Positions 10,842 through 23,917 are shown, counted from the first letter of the stretch. The stretch is 64,000 nucleotides of DNA from Sequoia sempervirens (GCA_007258455.2 VDFB02114979.1:1-64000), one strand, 5' to 3'. Made by a program: numbers and translations. Notes: generated by a model not told the origin, from the sequence alone.

Positions 10842-12335
10842 GTATTACAGTTTAAGGGTTGATGGTTTAAGGTTTGAGGTTTGAGGGATTAGGGTTTAAG
10901 GTATAGGGTAGAGGGTTCAGGGTTTAAGGTTTGAGGATTGAGGAATTTAGGTTTGAGGTTTGAGGGATTGAGGTTTGATGATTGAGCGATTAAGGTTTGA
11001 GGTTTGAGGTATTGAGGATGAGAAATTAGGGTTGAGGGTTTAATTGATAGGGTATAGGGTTGAGGGTTGAGGTATTACGGTTTAAGGGTTGAGGCTTTAG
11101 GGTTGATAGTTGAGGGATTAGGGTTGAAGGGTTGATGGTTTAAGGTTTGAGGTATTATGGATTATGGTATAAGGTATAGGGTAGAGGGTTTAATTGAGGT
11201 TTGAGGGATTAGGTTTAATTGAGGTTTGAGGGATTAGGGTTTAAGGTATAGGGTTGAGGGATTAGGATTGAGGGTTTAATGTATAGGGTCGAGAGTAGAG
11301 GGTTGAGTGTTGAGGTATTATGGTTTAAGGGTTGATGGTTTAAGGTTTGAAAACATGTGGATTAAATTTGATCAACTAGGGTTTAGGGTTTAATTGTTGG
11401 GCTAGAGGGTTGAGGGATGAGGTATTAGGGTTTAAGGGTTGACGGTTGAGGGATTAGGGTTGAAGGGTTGAGGGTTTAAGATTTCAGGTACGAGGTATGA
11501 GGAATTACGGTATAAGATATCTAAGGTAGATGATTTAATTCATACGACAGTGGGTTGAGGGTTGAGGTTGAGGTATTATGATTTAATTGGGTTGACAGTT
11601 TAAGGTTTGAGGGATTAGGGTTTAATTGATAGGGTAGAGGGTAGAGGGTTAGGGGTTAAGGGTTTAAGGTTTGAGGATTCAGGGATTAAGGTTGAGCAAC
11701 TAGGGTCCAAGGTTTAATTGATAGGGTAGAGGGTTGAGGGATGAGGTATTAGGGTTTAAAGGTTGAGGGTTTAAGGGTTGACGGTTGAGGGATTAGTGTT
11801 GAAGGGTTAAGGGTTTAAGGTTTGAGGTATGAGGTATGAGGGATTATGGTATAAGGTATCTAGGGTAGATGGTTTAATTCATACGGTAGTGGGTAGAGGG
11901 TTGAGGATTGAGGGTTGAGGGTTGAGGTATTATGGTTTAATTGGGTTGATGGTTTAATGTTTGAGGGATTAGGGTTTATGGTATAGTGTAGAGAGTTTAA
12001 TTGATAGGGTAGAGGGTTAAAGGTTAAGGGTTGAGGGTTTAAGGTTTGAGGATTTAGGGATTAAGGTTGAGAAACTAGGGCTTAGGGTTTAATTGATAGG
12101 GTTGAGGGTTGAGGGATGACGTATTAGGGTTTAAGGTTTAACAATTGAGGGATTCGGGTTGAAGAGTTGAGGGTTTAAGGTTTGAGGTACGAGGTATGAG
12201 GGATTACGATATAAGGTATCTAGGGTAGAGGGTTTAATACATATGATAGTGGGTAGAGGATTGAGGATTGAGGTTTGAGGTATTCGAGCTTAATTTGGTT
12301 GATGGTTTAAGGTTTGAGGGATTAGGGTTTATGGT
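10501..12335 (+). repeat. Telomere-like minisatellite array, left part
   Basis: G-rich 7-8 bp words on the plus strand (TTGAGGG, TTTAAGG, ATTAGGG, TTTAGGG) are degenerate forms of the plant telomere repeat TTTAGGG. A longer unit of about 340-360 bp is visible from the anchor AAGGTATCTAGGGTAGA near 10770 (variant), 11513, 11852 and 12212. The array continues at 20176 after the inserted element. Confidence 0.88.
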
Positions 12336-14018
12336 TGTGGCAACGGAAATAGTTCGCCCAACATTTGAGGAATATAGCACAAGGGTAGGGTTCCTATTTC
12401 ACACTTGCTACACTCAAGGACACCTTAGAGATATCAATTCGAATTTAGAGAGGGAGAAAGAGATCTTGCAATAAGGTGTCCTAGCATCAAATTATAGACT
12501 AATGAGGGGTTCACCACCAAGCTAGGGCTTGGAAATACTAATGAAATGAAATATCTAATGTCAAAACCTAGTGATGCATGAAACTTGAATGAATGAACTA
12601 GAAATGCATGCAAAACAAAATAGAAAGGCAGGAAATCAGAATGGTGCACATGGGAAGCTATGAAGACCTAGAAACAACTCTGAATTGCTGAAAAAGCCTG
12701 ATTTAGATTACATTGGGACTCATACGCCACTTCTAGTGTATTAGTCATAGATCAAATTTTTTGGTTTGGAACTAGTTTCTGGCACTATAGATTCCAAATC
12801 TACAAAAATCTTGAAAAATTCTTGTGGTGGGACTCATGCCACTTCTGTCGTATTAGTCCTATTTTCTCTCTTCTTGACCTAATTTCTAGATCTGAAACTG
12901 TTGATTTCAGACCTATAGGTGACTTTTTGTGAAGATGAAAACCTTGCAAGTGAGGGGACAACTCCAACAACTTTCTCCAAGCTTGTAACCTAATCTTCAA
13001 GAGATCTTCGAGCTAAAAAATACCTAGATCTTCAATCACACATCAAAGAGAAGAAATTTTTCTTGTTTGTTAGAGGATAGGGGTTTGCCTAGGTCAAACC
13101 CCTTTTAGGTAATTAAACCAAATGATGAGATAAGGACACAAAACATGAAACATGGAACATAAAACATGCACAATGATACCTTGAATAATGTCTTGTGAAT
13201 TTACAATCTAACATGAAATGGCCATGAAGGATGTAGATCTAGATCTTTGAACTTTGATATGAAACAACGCTTGTAAATGGATCTTCAATACGACATCACA
13301 ACACTAGCTCAACATCATGCTTGATGCTTGATATCCTTGACATGATGGATCTTGAATTGCTGCAACAATTGATGAAGAATTTTTCCCTTCAATGCCTTAG
13401 AAATGATCTTGAATGCTCTCTTGATGATCTTGAAAATTCTTGGAATGCTTAACTCTTGAGTGTTTGACTTGTTATCATGAATGCTTAATTAAATGATGAT
13501 TTGCGACCTCATTTATATAGGAAATCCATCTAATATCTCGTTATTGGATCCCACGGGCCAACATTCATGAAATTTGAACTTAAAACCCTGATTTCCCACT
13601 TAAAACCTTAAAAATAGGCCAAATGGGACTCATACGCCCAAGGTGGCGTATGGGTCCCATAGGGGATTTTTGGAGAGAGAAAGTGTCGGGGAGTTGAGAA
13701 ATTAACTTTATTTGAGGTCTATGTTAGGATTTTGGTTAAAATATGCCTTGGGATGCACAATATAGGGTCTTAGGGGCCTATTAATGATGATATTAAGGTC
13801 ATGAATGCAAGAGGGCTCAAAAATCAAGGTGAAAGTGTAAATAAATATACTTTACAACATTAAATTAAGACCAAAATTAGATTTATTTAGCTTAATGGGT
13901 CCTTAAATCTAATGTGAATTGAAAAATAAATTACAACACTAGATCAAGGCATCATTAGGTCCATTCGAAGGTTAATCATTCTCAAGTTAAGTAAGCGACG
14001 AATTTTTTCTACACTACA
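12336..14018 (-). repeat. 3' LTR of the Ty3-type element
   Basis: Plus strand starts TGTGGCAACGG and ends CTACACTACA. It aligns with 18386-20175. Just outside it (14019 onwards) the minus strand carries a purine-rich GTGGGGGCTAAA, the likely polypurine tract. It contains at least three hairpin-forming GGGACTCATACGCC motifs. Confidence 0.85.
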
Positions 14019-14999
14019 TTTAGCCCCCACTTTAGTGAGAGGATGAACTTTCTTCAAACTCACACTAAAGCAGACATTCAAAAGGGGTCCAAGTGTACCA
14101 ATAAGGAAGATAAAGGATGAAAAAGATCAAAGGAGGTGGCCAAGCCCCTAGGATCCAAGATCCTGCATTGAACCAACATAAGTAGAAAAGGACACACACA
14201 AGGTGTACGATATGCAACATCAAGATATGCAAACATGCAATGTCAATGACATAAGAAAGAAAGTGAAACAAAATCAAAAGAGGTGGATCAAGCCTCGAGT
14301 GTTTGTCCAACATGGTGTGGATCAGATCTAGGTTGTTCATCCAAAAATGTACGTTCACTCTGAGGAAACAAAACTTTAGGTTGTTCATTGGATGAATAAT
14401 CCAAGAAGGTGAGACAAATACACATCTGGCCAGTATGTGCTCACACACACCTAATTGGCTAAAGGAAATTCATGCCTCTGTTTTGGTTTCCCATCAAACC
14501 ATACCAAAGCTATACCTCCTAATAAATTTGATGGGGCACCACACAACAATGAACTTTGAGCTTCATGAGGCAAGCAAAACTTTATATGCTTGAAACTCAT
14601 GAACAAACAAGATGGCTCCACAGGCATGCAAAGTGTGTTATGCAAGGTGGCCATATAACTAAAATTTTAAATGCAACATAGTGTAAGGTACATTCAAAGG
14701 GATTTTTCTTGGTTCATGTAAGGTCTCTTCTGAGGGAACATTGTGCCTAATGTCTCAAAGAGAGGAAAATTCAAAGAAATATAACACTCTCGGAGGAAAT
14801 CAAACCCAATGACACCACCAAGAAGAGGACACATCGCAGGAAGAAAGAAAATCACACAATGAAATGTGAATGCCAATTTAATTTCATATGTGTGTCAACT
14901 TAAGGCATGTCGTCCACATCCCAAGTTTTCTCTTATATATTAATGAAAGGAAGTCAACTAGTTGAAAGAGACAACGACAAATGAAATATGAGGACAAGG

Positions 15000-15949
15000 C
15001 TACCTGACCCCTTTCCCCCACTTAGTGTAGGACAAGGATGAGCCGAATAGGATGAAAATAAGTTTCAATTAGAGGAACTAGGTGCCTCAACACAAGGGAG
15101 AGTGCCACAGTCCCTAAGATGTTGAATTTTATTACTTAAAGCCTTACATTCATTAATAGAATGACCATGAACTCTGTGATATGCGGAAAATGAATTCTTG
15201 TAGTAAAATTTCTTTCATATTCTTGGAGGGAGAGATATCAAAAAATCATGGAGGAGTCTTGACAAGATACTCTTTTGATCAATAGTAGAATATGTTCCTT
15301 TATTTGCACAAGATGCCATATACACACTAAATGATAAAGCTTTAGATGAAAATGAAGATAAAGGTGGTAAACCTAGATCTTTCTTGAAAGAGTATCATAT
15401 GTCGATTTGCTTCATGTGTTCATTGTATCCATGTGTAGGAGGGAGATTGTATCTAATACCATAAAAATCTTTCAATTCAAATGAAGGGGGTTTATGCTTT
15501 TGAGGAGGATTGGCTTCCTCATGGGAACACAAATCCTTTTAAAAGTTATGCATCGCCCCCTCATGAGGGATGGAAGTTACATAGCCCCCATCAACACCAT
15601 GGGGGATGGAAGTTACATAACCAATTTGAACAAATGAAACACAAGGTTTTTTTGATTTAGATTGTTAGATTTTGCACTCTCTTATAAAGGAAGGTGTAAA
15701 ACCCCAATCATCATTAGAAATTGTATTTGAAAATGAATCGTTGGTATATGACCCTTTGGATTTTGAGGGTGAGATTTTGGATTCTTTATTGAAATGAGGC
15801 GTAAAATCTATCAACCCAAAATTATCACTAAAGAGTTTCATTGTAGGTGAAGGATTAACATCAACTTGTATAGGTTCAAATTTTGATCTTGGAATGAAAG
15901 TATTAGAGGAGTTAGGAATGTTGTAACTTCTTGCATCTACTTCGATCAT
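15000..15949 (-). pseudogene. Retroelement polyprotein remnant downstream of protease
   Basis: A minus-strand frame (15949-15665, 94 codons, rich in S, N, P and F) follows the protease. Further on, around 15200-15060, another broken frame reads YHRVHGHSINECKALSNKIQ. This resembles the H-x4-H-x4-C gag motif of plant Ty3 elements (usually C-x2-H...HxxxxC before the protease). Here it lies after the protease, which is unusual and may reflect rearrangement. No intact polymerase follows. Confidence 0.5.
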
Positions 15950-15968
15950 ATATATCTTGTTGTTGTAT

Positions 15969-16301
15969 TCAAATTTTATTGTACGGTGGAGTATATGGGA
16001 CTCCTTTCATAGCATGAATCCATGGTCTCCCTAGGAGAAGATTGTATGAAAGGGGTCCCAGCATGATATAAATAGGGGTAGGAAACACTATAGGTCTGAC
16101 CTCAATAGGTAATGTGATCATTCCTAGTGGTTTCCTATTGGCATTATCAAAACCACGAATATAAACATCATTAAGTTGAATAAATCTCTTGTCCATTCCA
16201 ATTTTGTCTAGGAGGTCAATGCTACAAAAATTAAAAGTTGCTCCACTATCTATGAGAGTGTGCCTAACTGCAGTTTCATTAATGATCGCCTTTATCATCA
16301 A
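15969..16301 (-). pseudogene. Retropepsin-like aspartic protease of Ty3 element
   Basis: A 110-codon frame with the retropepsin active-site motif TLIDSGAT near its start and the later LLLGRPWIHAM motif. Both are typical of plant Ty3/gypsy proteases, which cut the Gag-Pol polyprotein. The catalytic Asp-Ser-Gly is present. The frame ends soon after YTPPYNKI without continuing into reverse transcriptase. Sequence upstream in the same general direction (16874-16365) is an N/S/P-rich part containing PTYKCPFQEILQ, separated from the protease by a stop. It belongs to the 12336-20175 element. Confidence 0.75.
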
Positions 16302-16364
16302 GGCTTCATGCTTGTTTTGGATCTCAAGTGAGGGTAATTCATGTTTAGAGAATGTAATTTTTGA

Positions 16365-17676
16365 CTATGTGACTTGCATACAATCAAAGGAGGGTGCTAC
16401 ATTATTCAATTTCATATAATATTGGATCTCCTCCTGCTTTATTTGCAATATTTCTTGAAATGGACACTTGTATGTAGGTGATAGTTGAATGAGTTGCCAT
16501 ACAGATATATTAGTGGGAGTCTTTTTAAGGTCTTCAACACTAGGAAAAATATGTTGAGGATAAAGTAATGGAGTGGGAGTGATTTTTGGTTGCCTACATG
16601 TTTGAGCAACTAAGTTAGAACTTAGTTGCTGCAAAACAATGTTACTATTAGATTGCATCATAGATTTCAAGAAACCTCTTATTTTCTTATGTGATTCACT
16701 AACGGGAGGTGACTTAGGAGGTTCGATAAGTAAAGGAGATCCAATTTGTGTCATCATAACCTCAACAAACTTGTCTTTATTTTCATGGTCTCTTAGTGAA
16801 GAGGAGTCTAATGTCACTTCATCATCTTCATCTAAGGAAGCTTTAGTGTTTGAAAGACATGTGTCAATGTTCACATTTTCTTACACTCAAAGGTTTGTTC
16901 TTCTAAAATGACTTCATCACAAGGGATTTACCAATGGTTAGATTTTCTTGCTTATCAATGATGGTGTTTTCTTGTTCAATAATTTTTTCCCTAGGGGAAG
17001 AGAAAAACATAAGATTCTCATGACTTTCATTGATTGTGTTTTCTAACATCAAAGTATATTTTTCATGACTAGGAAAGATACTAGGAGAAGAAAAAGTGTG
17101 ATTGTCATGATGGTCCATAATTTCATTCCTTTGTCCCATAATATCTTCCAAAATAGGATAGGTAGGGGAAGAAGCATAAAGAGGGTTGTCATAGATCTTA
17201 AAGGTTTGTTTATCTAACACCAACATATCCTCATCATCACAAGAGGAGATGTTGGGAAATTAATGTAGGTAGGTTTCAATGGTCTCTTTTTTTCTCATGT
17301 TATCGTCATGATTACTTATCGCTATGTCCTCTTGTTTAGTAATGTCTTGCCTAATAGGAGAGGTAAGAGGAGAGAAACAACTCATGTTCTCAAAACTCTC
17401 ATTGATTAGTTCTTCTAACGCTACAATATCTTCTTCACAAGTAGGAGAGATATTAGGAGAAGAACAAATGTGATTGTTATGATTACCCAAGGTTTCTTTC
17501 ACTAGATTAACCTCACTCTTAGAAGGGATACTAGGAGAGAGATCAATGACAAACAAAAAGAGAGGGGAAAGGACCTCATATTCATATGCACTTAACAAAA
17601 CTTCCTTACAACACTCTAAAAGATCTAAAAATAGAACATGAAGTATGATAACTATAGATTTTTGCAATGAAAACAT
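16365..17676 (-). pseudogene. Ty3 element acidic ORFs with a duplicated ~58-residue block
   Basis: Three successive minus-strand frames (17676-17260, 17226-16903, 16874-16365) are separated by stops or shifts. Two contain the same degenerate block: (H/N)(D/N)NH, then SSP, an acidic stretch, INES.EN, SSP-like and I..QE..I. The copies lie about 360 bp apart, so a tandem duplication within coding sequence is likely. The content is Glu/Ser/Asn-rich and low in Cys. The function is unknown; position suggests a gag-like or accessory region of the element. Confidence 0.5.
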
Positions 17677-18385
17677 GATGTAATGATTGTCCTACAAATT
17701 TGAAATATAACAAGACATGCAAAAGGATAATGTAATTTTCAGATTTTGAACATGATAATTGACTAATTATGCTATGTAACAATGTAAAAATGAAAATTTT
17801 AAATTAAGAAATGCATGAAATGAGCCAAATTAAGCTAGATCTAATGAAATGCATGTAACATAAACTCAACCAATTGAAACAGGTAACTAATGACAACAAA
17901 CAGAAGCGCAACAAGGTTTTTAGTGTTGTAAAAGGTAGTTTTAGGGTTGATCTAGGACTAATTTTCCCAAAGGGGTGTATGAATCACAATCTGGGTTTTT
18001 CAGGGGTCTAAATGCTGAAAAATGCTCAACACAGAATACCTAGAAAGTAGGAAAAATAGGTCTTGTACTTGGACTAAATCACCTAGACTAGCGAATGAGT
18101 CCCGAATTAGGGTTTTTGCATCGTTTTCAGCAAATTTTGTGGGAATGTTGTGTTTTTTGATTAGGATGATGTTTGGGCTAAGTGAAAATGTAGTTTTTAG
18201 ATGAAATTCAATGATGCAAGATGAAAAAATGCAACCTATATGCACTTTCACTAGTGCAAGATTTGGAAACCCTAGATGTCAATTAACTAATGCAAAACCT
18301 AATGCAAAGTCAATGCAAGATAAATATAGGATGATAATGCACTCCAAATCAGAAAAGAGGTGTTCATGCATCAGGTTCACCAAAA

Positions 18386-20175
18386 TGTTGCAACAAAAAT
18401 AGTACACCCCACCTTTGAGGAATATAGCACAAGGGAAAGGTTCCTATTTCACACTTGCTACACTCAAGGACACCTTAGAGATCTTAATCCGAATGTAGAG
18501 AGGGAGAAAAATATCTTGTAATAAGGTGTCCTAGGGTCGAATTAGAGACTAATGAGGATTTCACCACCAAGATATGGATTGGAAAGACTAATGAAATGAA
18601 AGATCTAATGTTAAAACCTAGTGATGCATGAAACTTGAATGAATGACCTAGAAATGCATGCAAAATAGAACATAAGGAAAAAAATCAAAATGGTGCACCT
18701 AGGAAGCTGTGAAGACCTAGAAAAAATTATGAATTGCTAAAAAAATCTTGATTTAGAGAACATTTGGACTCATACGCCACTTCTGGCGTATCAGTCCTAG
18801 ATCAGGGTTTTTGGTCTGGAATTGATTTATGGCACTATAGATTCTAGATCTGCAAAAATCTTGAAAAATTCCTATGGTGGGACTCATACACCACTTCTAG
18901 CATATCAGTCCCGTTTTTCTTTTTAAGGGAATTTGGGCTTGGATCTACTCTTCAATCTTTGCTCTTTCTCCTTGACCTAATTTTTGGATTTGAAACTACG
19001 GATTTCATACTTGTAGGTGACCTTTTGTGAAGATGAAAACCTTTCAAGTGAGGGGACAACTCCAACAAATTTCTCCAAGCTTGTAACCTAATATTCAAGA
19101 GATCTTCGAGCTCCAAAACACCTAGATCTGCAATCACACATCAAAGAGAAGAAAGATTTGTTGTTTGTTAGAGGATAGGGGTTTTCCTAGGTCAAACCCC
19201 TTTTAGGTAATTAAACCAAATGATGAGATAAGGAAATGAAAAATGAAACATGGAACATAAAATGTGAACAATGATACCTTGAATAATGTCTTGTGAATTT
19301 TTAATCTAACATGAAATGGCCATGAAGGATGTAGATCTAGATCTTTGAACTTTGATTTTAAACAGTTCTTGTAAATGGATCTTCAAAGCCACATCACAAC
19401 ACTAGCTCAATAACATGCTTGATGCTTGACATCCTTGACATGATGATGGATCTTGAATTGCTACAACAATTGAAGAAGAATTTTTCCCTTGAATGCCTTA
19501 GAAATGATCTTGAATGCTCTCTTGATGATCTTGTAAAGTCTTGGATTGCTTAAATATTGAGTGCTTGACTTATTATCATGAATGCTTAATGAAATGATGA
19601 TTTGAGACCTCATTTATATAGGCAATCCATCTAGAATATCCTATTAATTGGATCCCATAGGCCAACATTCATGAAATTTGAACTTAAAACCTTGATTTCC
19701 CACTTAAAACCTTAAAAATAGGCCAAATGGGACCCATACACCTTTTGTGGCATATGGGCCCCACCTAGGTGGGACTCATATTCCAAAGGTGGCGTATGTG
19801 TCTCACAGGGGCTTTTTGGAGAGAGAAAGTGTCAGGGAGTTGAGAAATTAATTTTATTTGAGGTCTATGTCGGGATTTTGGTTAAAATATGCCTCAGGAT
19901 GCACAATATAGGTTCTTAAGGGCCTATTAATGATGATATTAATGTCATAAATGCAAGAAGGCTCAAAAATCAATGTGAAAATGTAAATAAATATACTTTA
20001 CAACATTAAATTAAGGCCACAGTTAGATTTATTTAGCTTAATAGGTCCTTAAATCCATTGTGAATATGGAAAACACATTACAACACTAGATCAAGGCATC
20101 ATTAGGTCCATTCTAAGGTTAATCATTCCCAATTTAAGTGTTAAAATGTAAGCGATGACATTTTTCTACACTACA
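18386..20175 (-). repeat. 5' LTR of the Ty3-type element
   Basis: Plus strand starts TGTTGCAACAAAAA and ends CTACACTACA. It is about 107 bp longer than its partner, partly from an extra hairpin motif near 19770. The minus-strand sequence just after the LTR reads TTTTGGTGAACCTGATGC and includes a TGG start expected of a primer-binding site; I cannot assign the tRNA. Divergence from the other LTR is substantial. Confidence 0.82.
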
Positions 20176-21055
20176 ATGGTATAGGGTAGAGGGTTTAATT
20201 GATAGGGTAGAGGGTAGAGGGTTAAGGGTTTATGGTTTATGGTTTGAGGATTCAAGGATTAAGGTTGAGAAACTAGGGTTTAGGGTTTAATTGATATAGT
20301 ATAGGTTTGAGGGATGAGGTATTAGGGTTTAAGGGTTGACAATTGATGGATTAGGGTTGAAGGTTTGAGGGTTTAAGGTTTAAGGTACGAGATATGATGG
20401 ATTATGGTATAAGTTGTCTAGGGTAGAGGGTTTAATTCATATGGTAGTGGGTAGAGGTTTGAGGTTTGAGGGCTGAGGTATTACGATTTAATTGGGTTGA
20501 CAGTTTAAGGTTTGAGGAATTATGGTTTATGGTATAGGGTATAGGGTTTAATTGATAGGGTAGAGGGTAGAGGGTTAGAGGTTGAGGGTTTAAGGTTTGA
20601 GGATTCAGGGATTAAGGTTAAGCAACTATGGTTTAGGATTTAGTTGATAGGGTAGATGGTTGAGGGATGAGGTATTAGGGTTTAAGGGTTGAGGGTTTAA
20701 GGTTTGTGGTATGAGGTATGAGGGATTACGGTATAAGGTATCTAGGGTAGAGGGTTTAATTCATACAATAGTGGGTAGAGGGTTGAGGGTTGAGGTATTA
20801 CGGTTTAATTGGGTTGATGTTTTAAGGTTTGAGGGATTAGGGTTTATGGTATAGGGTAGAGGGTAGAGGGTTTAAGGTTTCAGGATTCAAAAATTAAGGT
20901 TTGAGGTTTGAGGGATTAAAGTTGAGCAATTAGGGTTGAGGGTTTAATTGATAGGGTATAGGGTTGAGGGTTTAAGGTTTGAAGTTTGAAGCATTAAGGT
21001 TTAAGATATAGGGTTGACGGATTAGGGTTAAGGGTTTAATGTATTATGACTGATG
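20176..21055 (+). repeat. Telomere-like minisatellite array, right part
   Basis: Same degenerate TTTAGGG-type words as at 10501-12335, with the long-unit anchor near 20410 and 20731 (about 320 bp apart). The break at 12335/20176 restores the unit when the inserted element and one ATGGT copy are removed: the uninterrupted form, TTTATGGTATAG, occurs near 11970. Confidence 0.88.
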
Positions 21056-23917
21056 GATTACGATTGAGTAGGAGCATTCTCACACATATCAAGAGATAAT
21101 TGATAATGTGTCACTATTGGTGATGTCTATGGAAAACTTAATTAAAAAATACTCCTCTCAGACTCTTCATCCTTCTCTATGTCTTCATCCCTCCTAAACA
21201 GTCTTATAGTGTTCTCTGCCTCTTAAACCCACTCTTATATATCCAATCTGTAGGTCTCCATTTACAATCGAGGGTTACAAAAGGAAAAAATCACTATACA
21301 AAACATTTGGCGCCCGCCAAACTGTAAAGAATTGGAACACAACATTTGGCCCTCTCCAAACAAGAAGTCAAAAACTACAAAGAATTGAAACTGGACATTT
21401 GGTGCACACCAAACTTGAAGTCACATTTTACATCAAATTTGGTGCTCGCCAAATTTGGCAAGCTTGCATTAAATTGAGATTTTCCAAAAATAGTAAAAAA
21501 GTAGTTGACCTGTTATTCAGGCCCACAATTATGTGATTTTTCTGGTTCTGCGCTTTTTTTGAATGAGAAACATCTTTTTATGTAGTTGAATTCTTGTACC
21601 AAATTAGGCTTGATCCATCACCTTTTCAACACCAATCTGCATGCTAGACAACATAGAAGGAGAAAATTTGAGGTTTCTACATCATTTTTCATTATCACAG
21701 GTATTATATTCATTTTGGTACAATTTAAATGTTGATATTGAGTATTTTTGTTTACTTTTGACAATATAAACCATTCCTTGCATGATTTTATTAATCATAA
21801 TTGTTATACATAGAATTCAACATTGAATTAGATGGAAGTTGCATAAAGAAGTTCAATTTTTAGGAGTTTGAAGAAAAAAAATGAAAAACATGACATAATT
21901 TAGATGAATTCATGTAAATTTATATAGAGGATATCAACTTAACACAAACTTGCTTATGAATTCCATTTGCATTGCTTATAGTAGTGCATTTCCATGACTA
22001 GTGGACTCCATAATTTTTCATTTTAGGTAGATGTTTATATTGAATTTTTTCGTTTATTTTTTACAATATAGACCAAATTCATTTGACGATTTTATTAATC
22101 TTCATTGTTATTCATAGAATTCAACATCGAATTAGATGGAAGTTGCAGATAAAAGTTTAATTTGTAGGAGTTTGAAGATAAAAAATGAAAAACATGAAAT
22201 AATATATGAATTAATCTAAACTTATATAGAGGGTTTGAAAAAATGCCTCAAGGAAATGTGTCAAAGCAATGTGTTCTAATGGAATGCAATGAAAATAAAA
22301 TGCTATTGACAACTACTCCTACTTATTAGATATGCAATGTAAAGTAATTGCATAATAGTTGCACACCTGGGTTGAATTTCAAATGTACATTAGATTTTAA
22401 TTTAAATTATGTCATCTATAAACATATATCCATCACCATAGGTTGACTTTCAAATGTACATTAGATTGTAACTGATCAAAATCCATCACCATGAGACCAC
22501 ATTTCACCTTCTTCTCACCCACTGTCCATTTCACCAATGTGTTGAAAACCCTAGGTTTCTCATAGGTTGCTTATTTGACCTTTATAACACATTAGAGAGT
22601 TTGTATCTCTTGCATCCATGCTAATGTTTTGACCTACAAGAGCTCTTAATTTTGATCCAAAACAAAATTAAGTGATTATCTCAGGGCCATTGACCTTCTG
22701 ATTTCAACAATTATTTGATGCAATTGTTTGAAATGAACCAAAGCTTCATCAATGATTTATCTCTTATTGATTGTATGATAATCACAACCCCCCGTTCACT
22801 AGTGCCTTGTGCCCCCTTCTAAAATACTATCATATATACATCTTTTGTGAGTTGGGTTTGCAATGACCCATGCACAACTAGACCCTACCAAAATTCTTCA
22901 TAGGATAACCATTAACATGTTGGCCTCTTGCACTTAGCAAATGCAATGGTACATGTACTGGCACTAAAAAACTTTTCATACATTACCATATAAGAAAATG
23001 TGACTCTTCTTTCACTGGTGTTTTAACATACTAAAAAGAAATGAAAATATGTGAAGGTTAAGATTTAAATTAAAAGAATGACAAATGCCATTTATGCTAT
23101 CATAAAAATGCTCTTTGTTCTTTATATAAATGATAAGAGGAAGGATTTAAATGTTGTCATAAAAATGCTCTTTGTTCAATAATACAATATCTCTCAGCCA
23201 AAAATATTAATTATAAGCCTCTTAAATGTTGAAAAAAAATTCCAAATCTAGTAGATGCACCTATACATAAATGTGAAGGGCACATGAGTTGAAAGACTTT
23301 TCCAACAATTACATTAATGCTCCCTTATCTTTTAAATGCAACTATGTCAGCCTAGATGATCTTATATAGGTTTGTACTAATCCATGAGTCAAATTTTATA
23401 TAAATATAAAGAAAATACAATTTATGTTGTCATAAAAATGCTCTAGGAACTCAAATTTGACCATTCATATTTTAATTCAATTTTAAATATTCAAACATAT
23501 GCACATATATGAATAAAAATCATTCCATAACACTTGGAAAACACATTTAGACATCCCCTTCATCCAACACATTTAGACATCCCCTTCATCCAACACATTT
23601 GGACAACACATTTGTATTTTTAATTTGTGTTTTAATTTGTTTTAATATAGGACTGGCACTAAAAAATTATTACATTGCAATTGAAATTTTTGCATGTAGA
23701 TAGATCAACATCTAGTTATTAGTTATGAAACATGAAGTAATTCTTTTATTCTGAAAGAGATGCAATGCAATGTAATCAACGATATGTTCATATGTTTCAT
23801 AAAATGCTTTGTGTGTTGCATAAAATGCAATGTTTATCAATGATATAAATGTTTCATAAAATGCATGTTACTTACTTTTGTTCTTTGTGTGTTTGTGAAC
23901 ATGTATTATTCAACATC
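21056..23917. other. Spacer with palindromes and a duplicated 200 bp block
   Basis: No gene seen. At 21305, 21344, 21397 and 21437 are four ATTTGG-N6-CCAAA(C/T) words. A block of about 200 bp at 21730-21935 is repeated at 22032-22228 (shared TAGATGGAAGTTGCA and TAGGAGTTTGAAGA). A short ATAAAAATGCTCT word recurs at about 23102, 23159 and 23441, and a 30 bp direct repeat sits near 23550-23610. Confidence 0.6.

Larger units (their letters stand above)
12336..20175 (-). mobile_element. Ty3/gypsy-type LTR retrotransposon, apparently non-autonomous
   Basis: This 7.84 kb element is bounded by the target duplication ATGGT (12331-12335 and 20176-20180), and the satellite array resumes exactly across it. 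The LTRs are 1683 bp (12336-14018) and 1790 bp (18386-20175). Coding relics lie on the minus strand: a repeat-bearing acidic region (about 17676-16903), a retropepsin (16301-15969) and a gag-like Cys/His motif (about 15100). The 4.37 kb interior shows no reverse transcriptase, RNase H or integrase that I can recognise, so it probably relied on a relative. Frames are broken by stops and shifts. Confidence 0.85.

Noticed and set aside
10501..12335. True chromosome-end telomere
   Set aside because: The words are heavily degenerate, mixed with longer units, and flanked by ordinary sequence on both sides; interstitial telomere-like satellite fits better.
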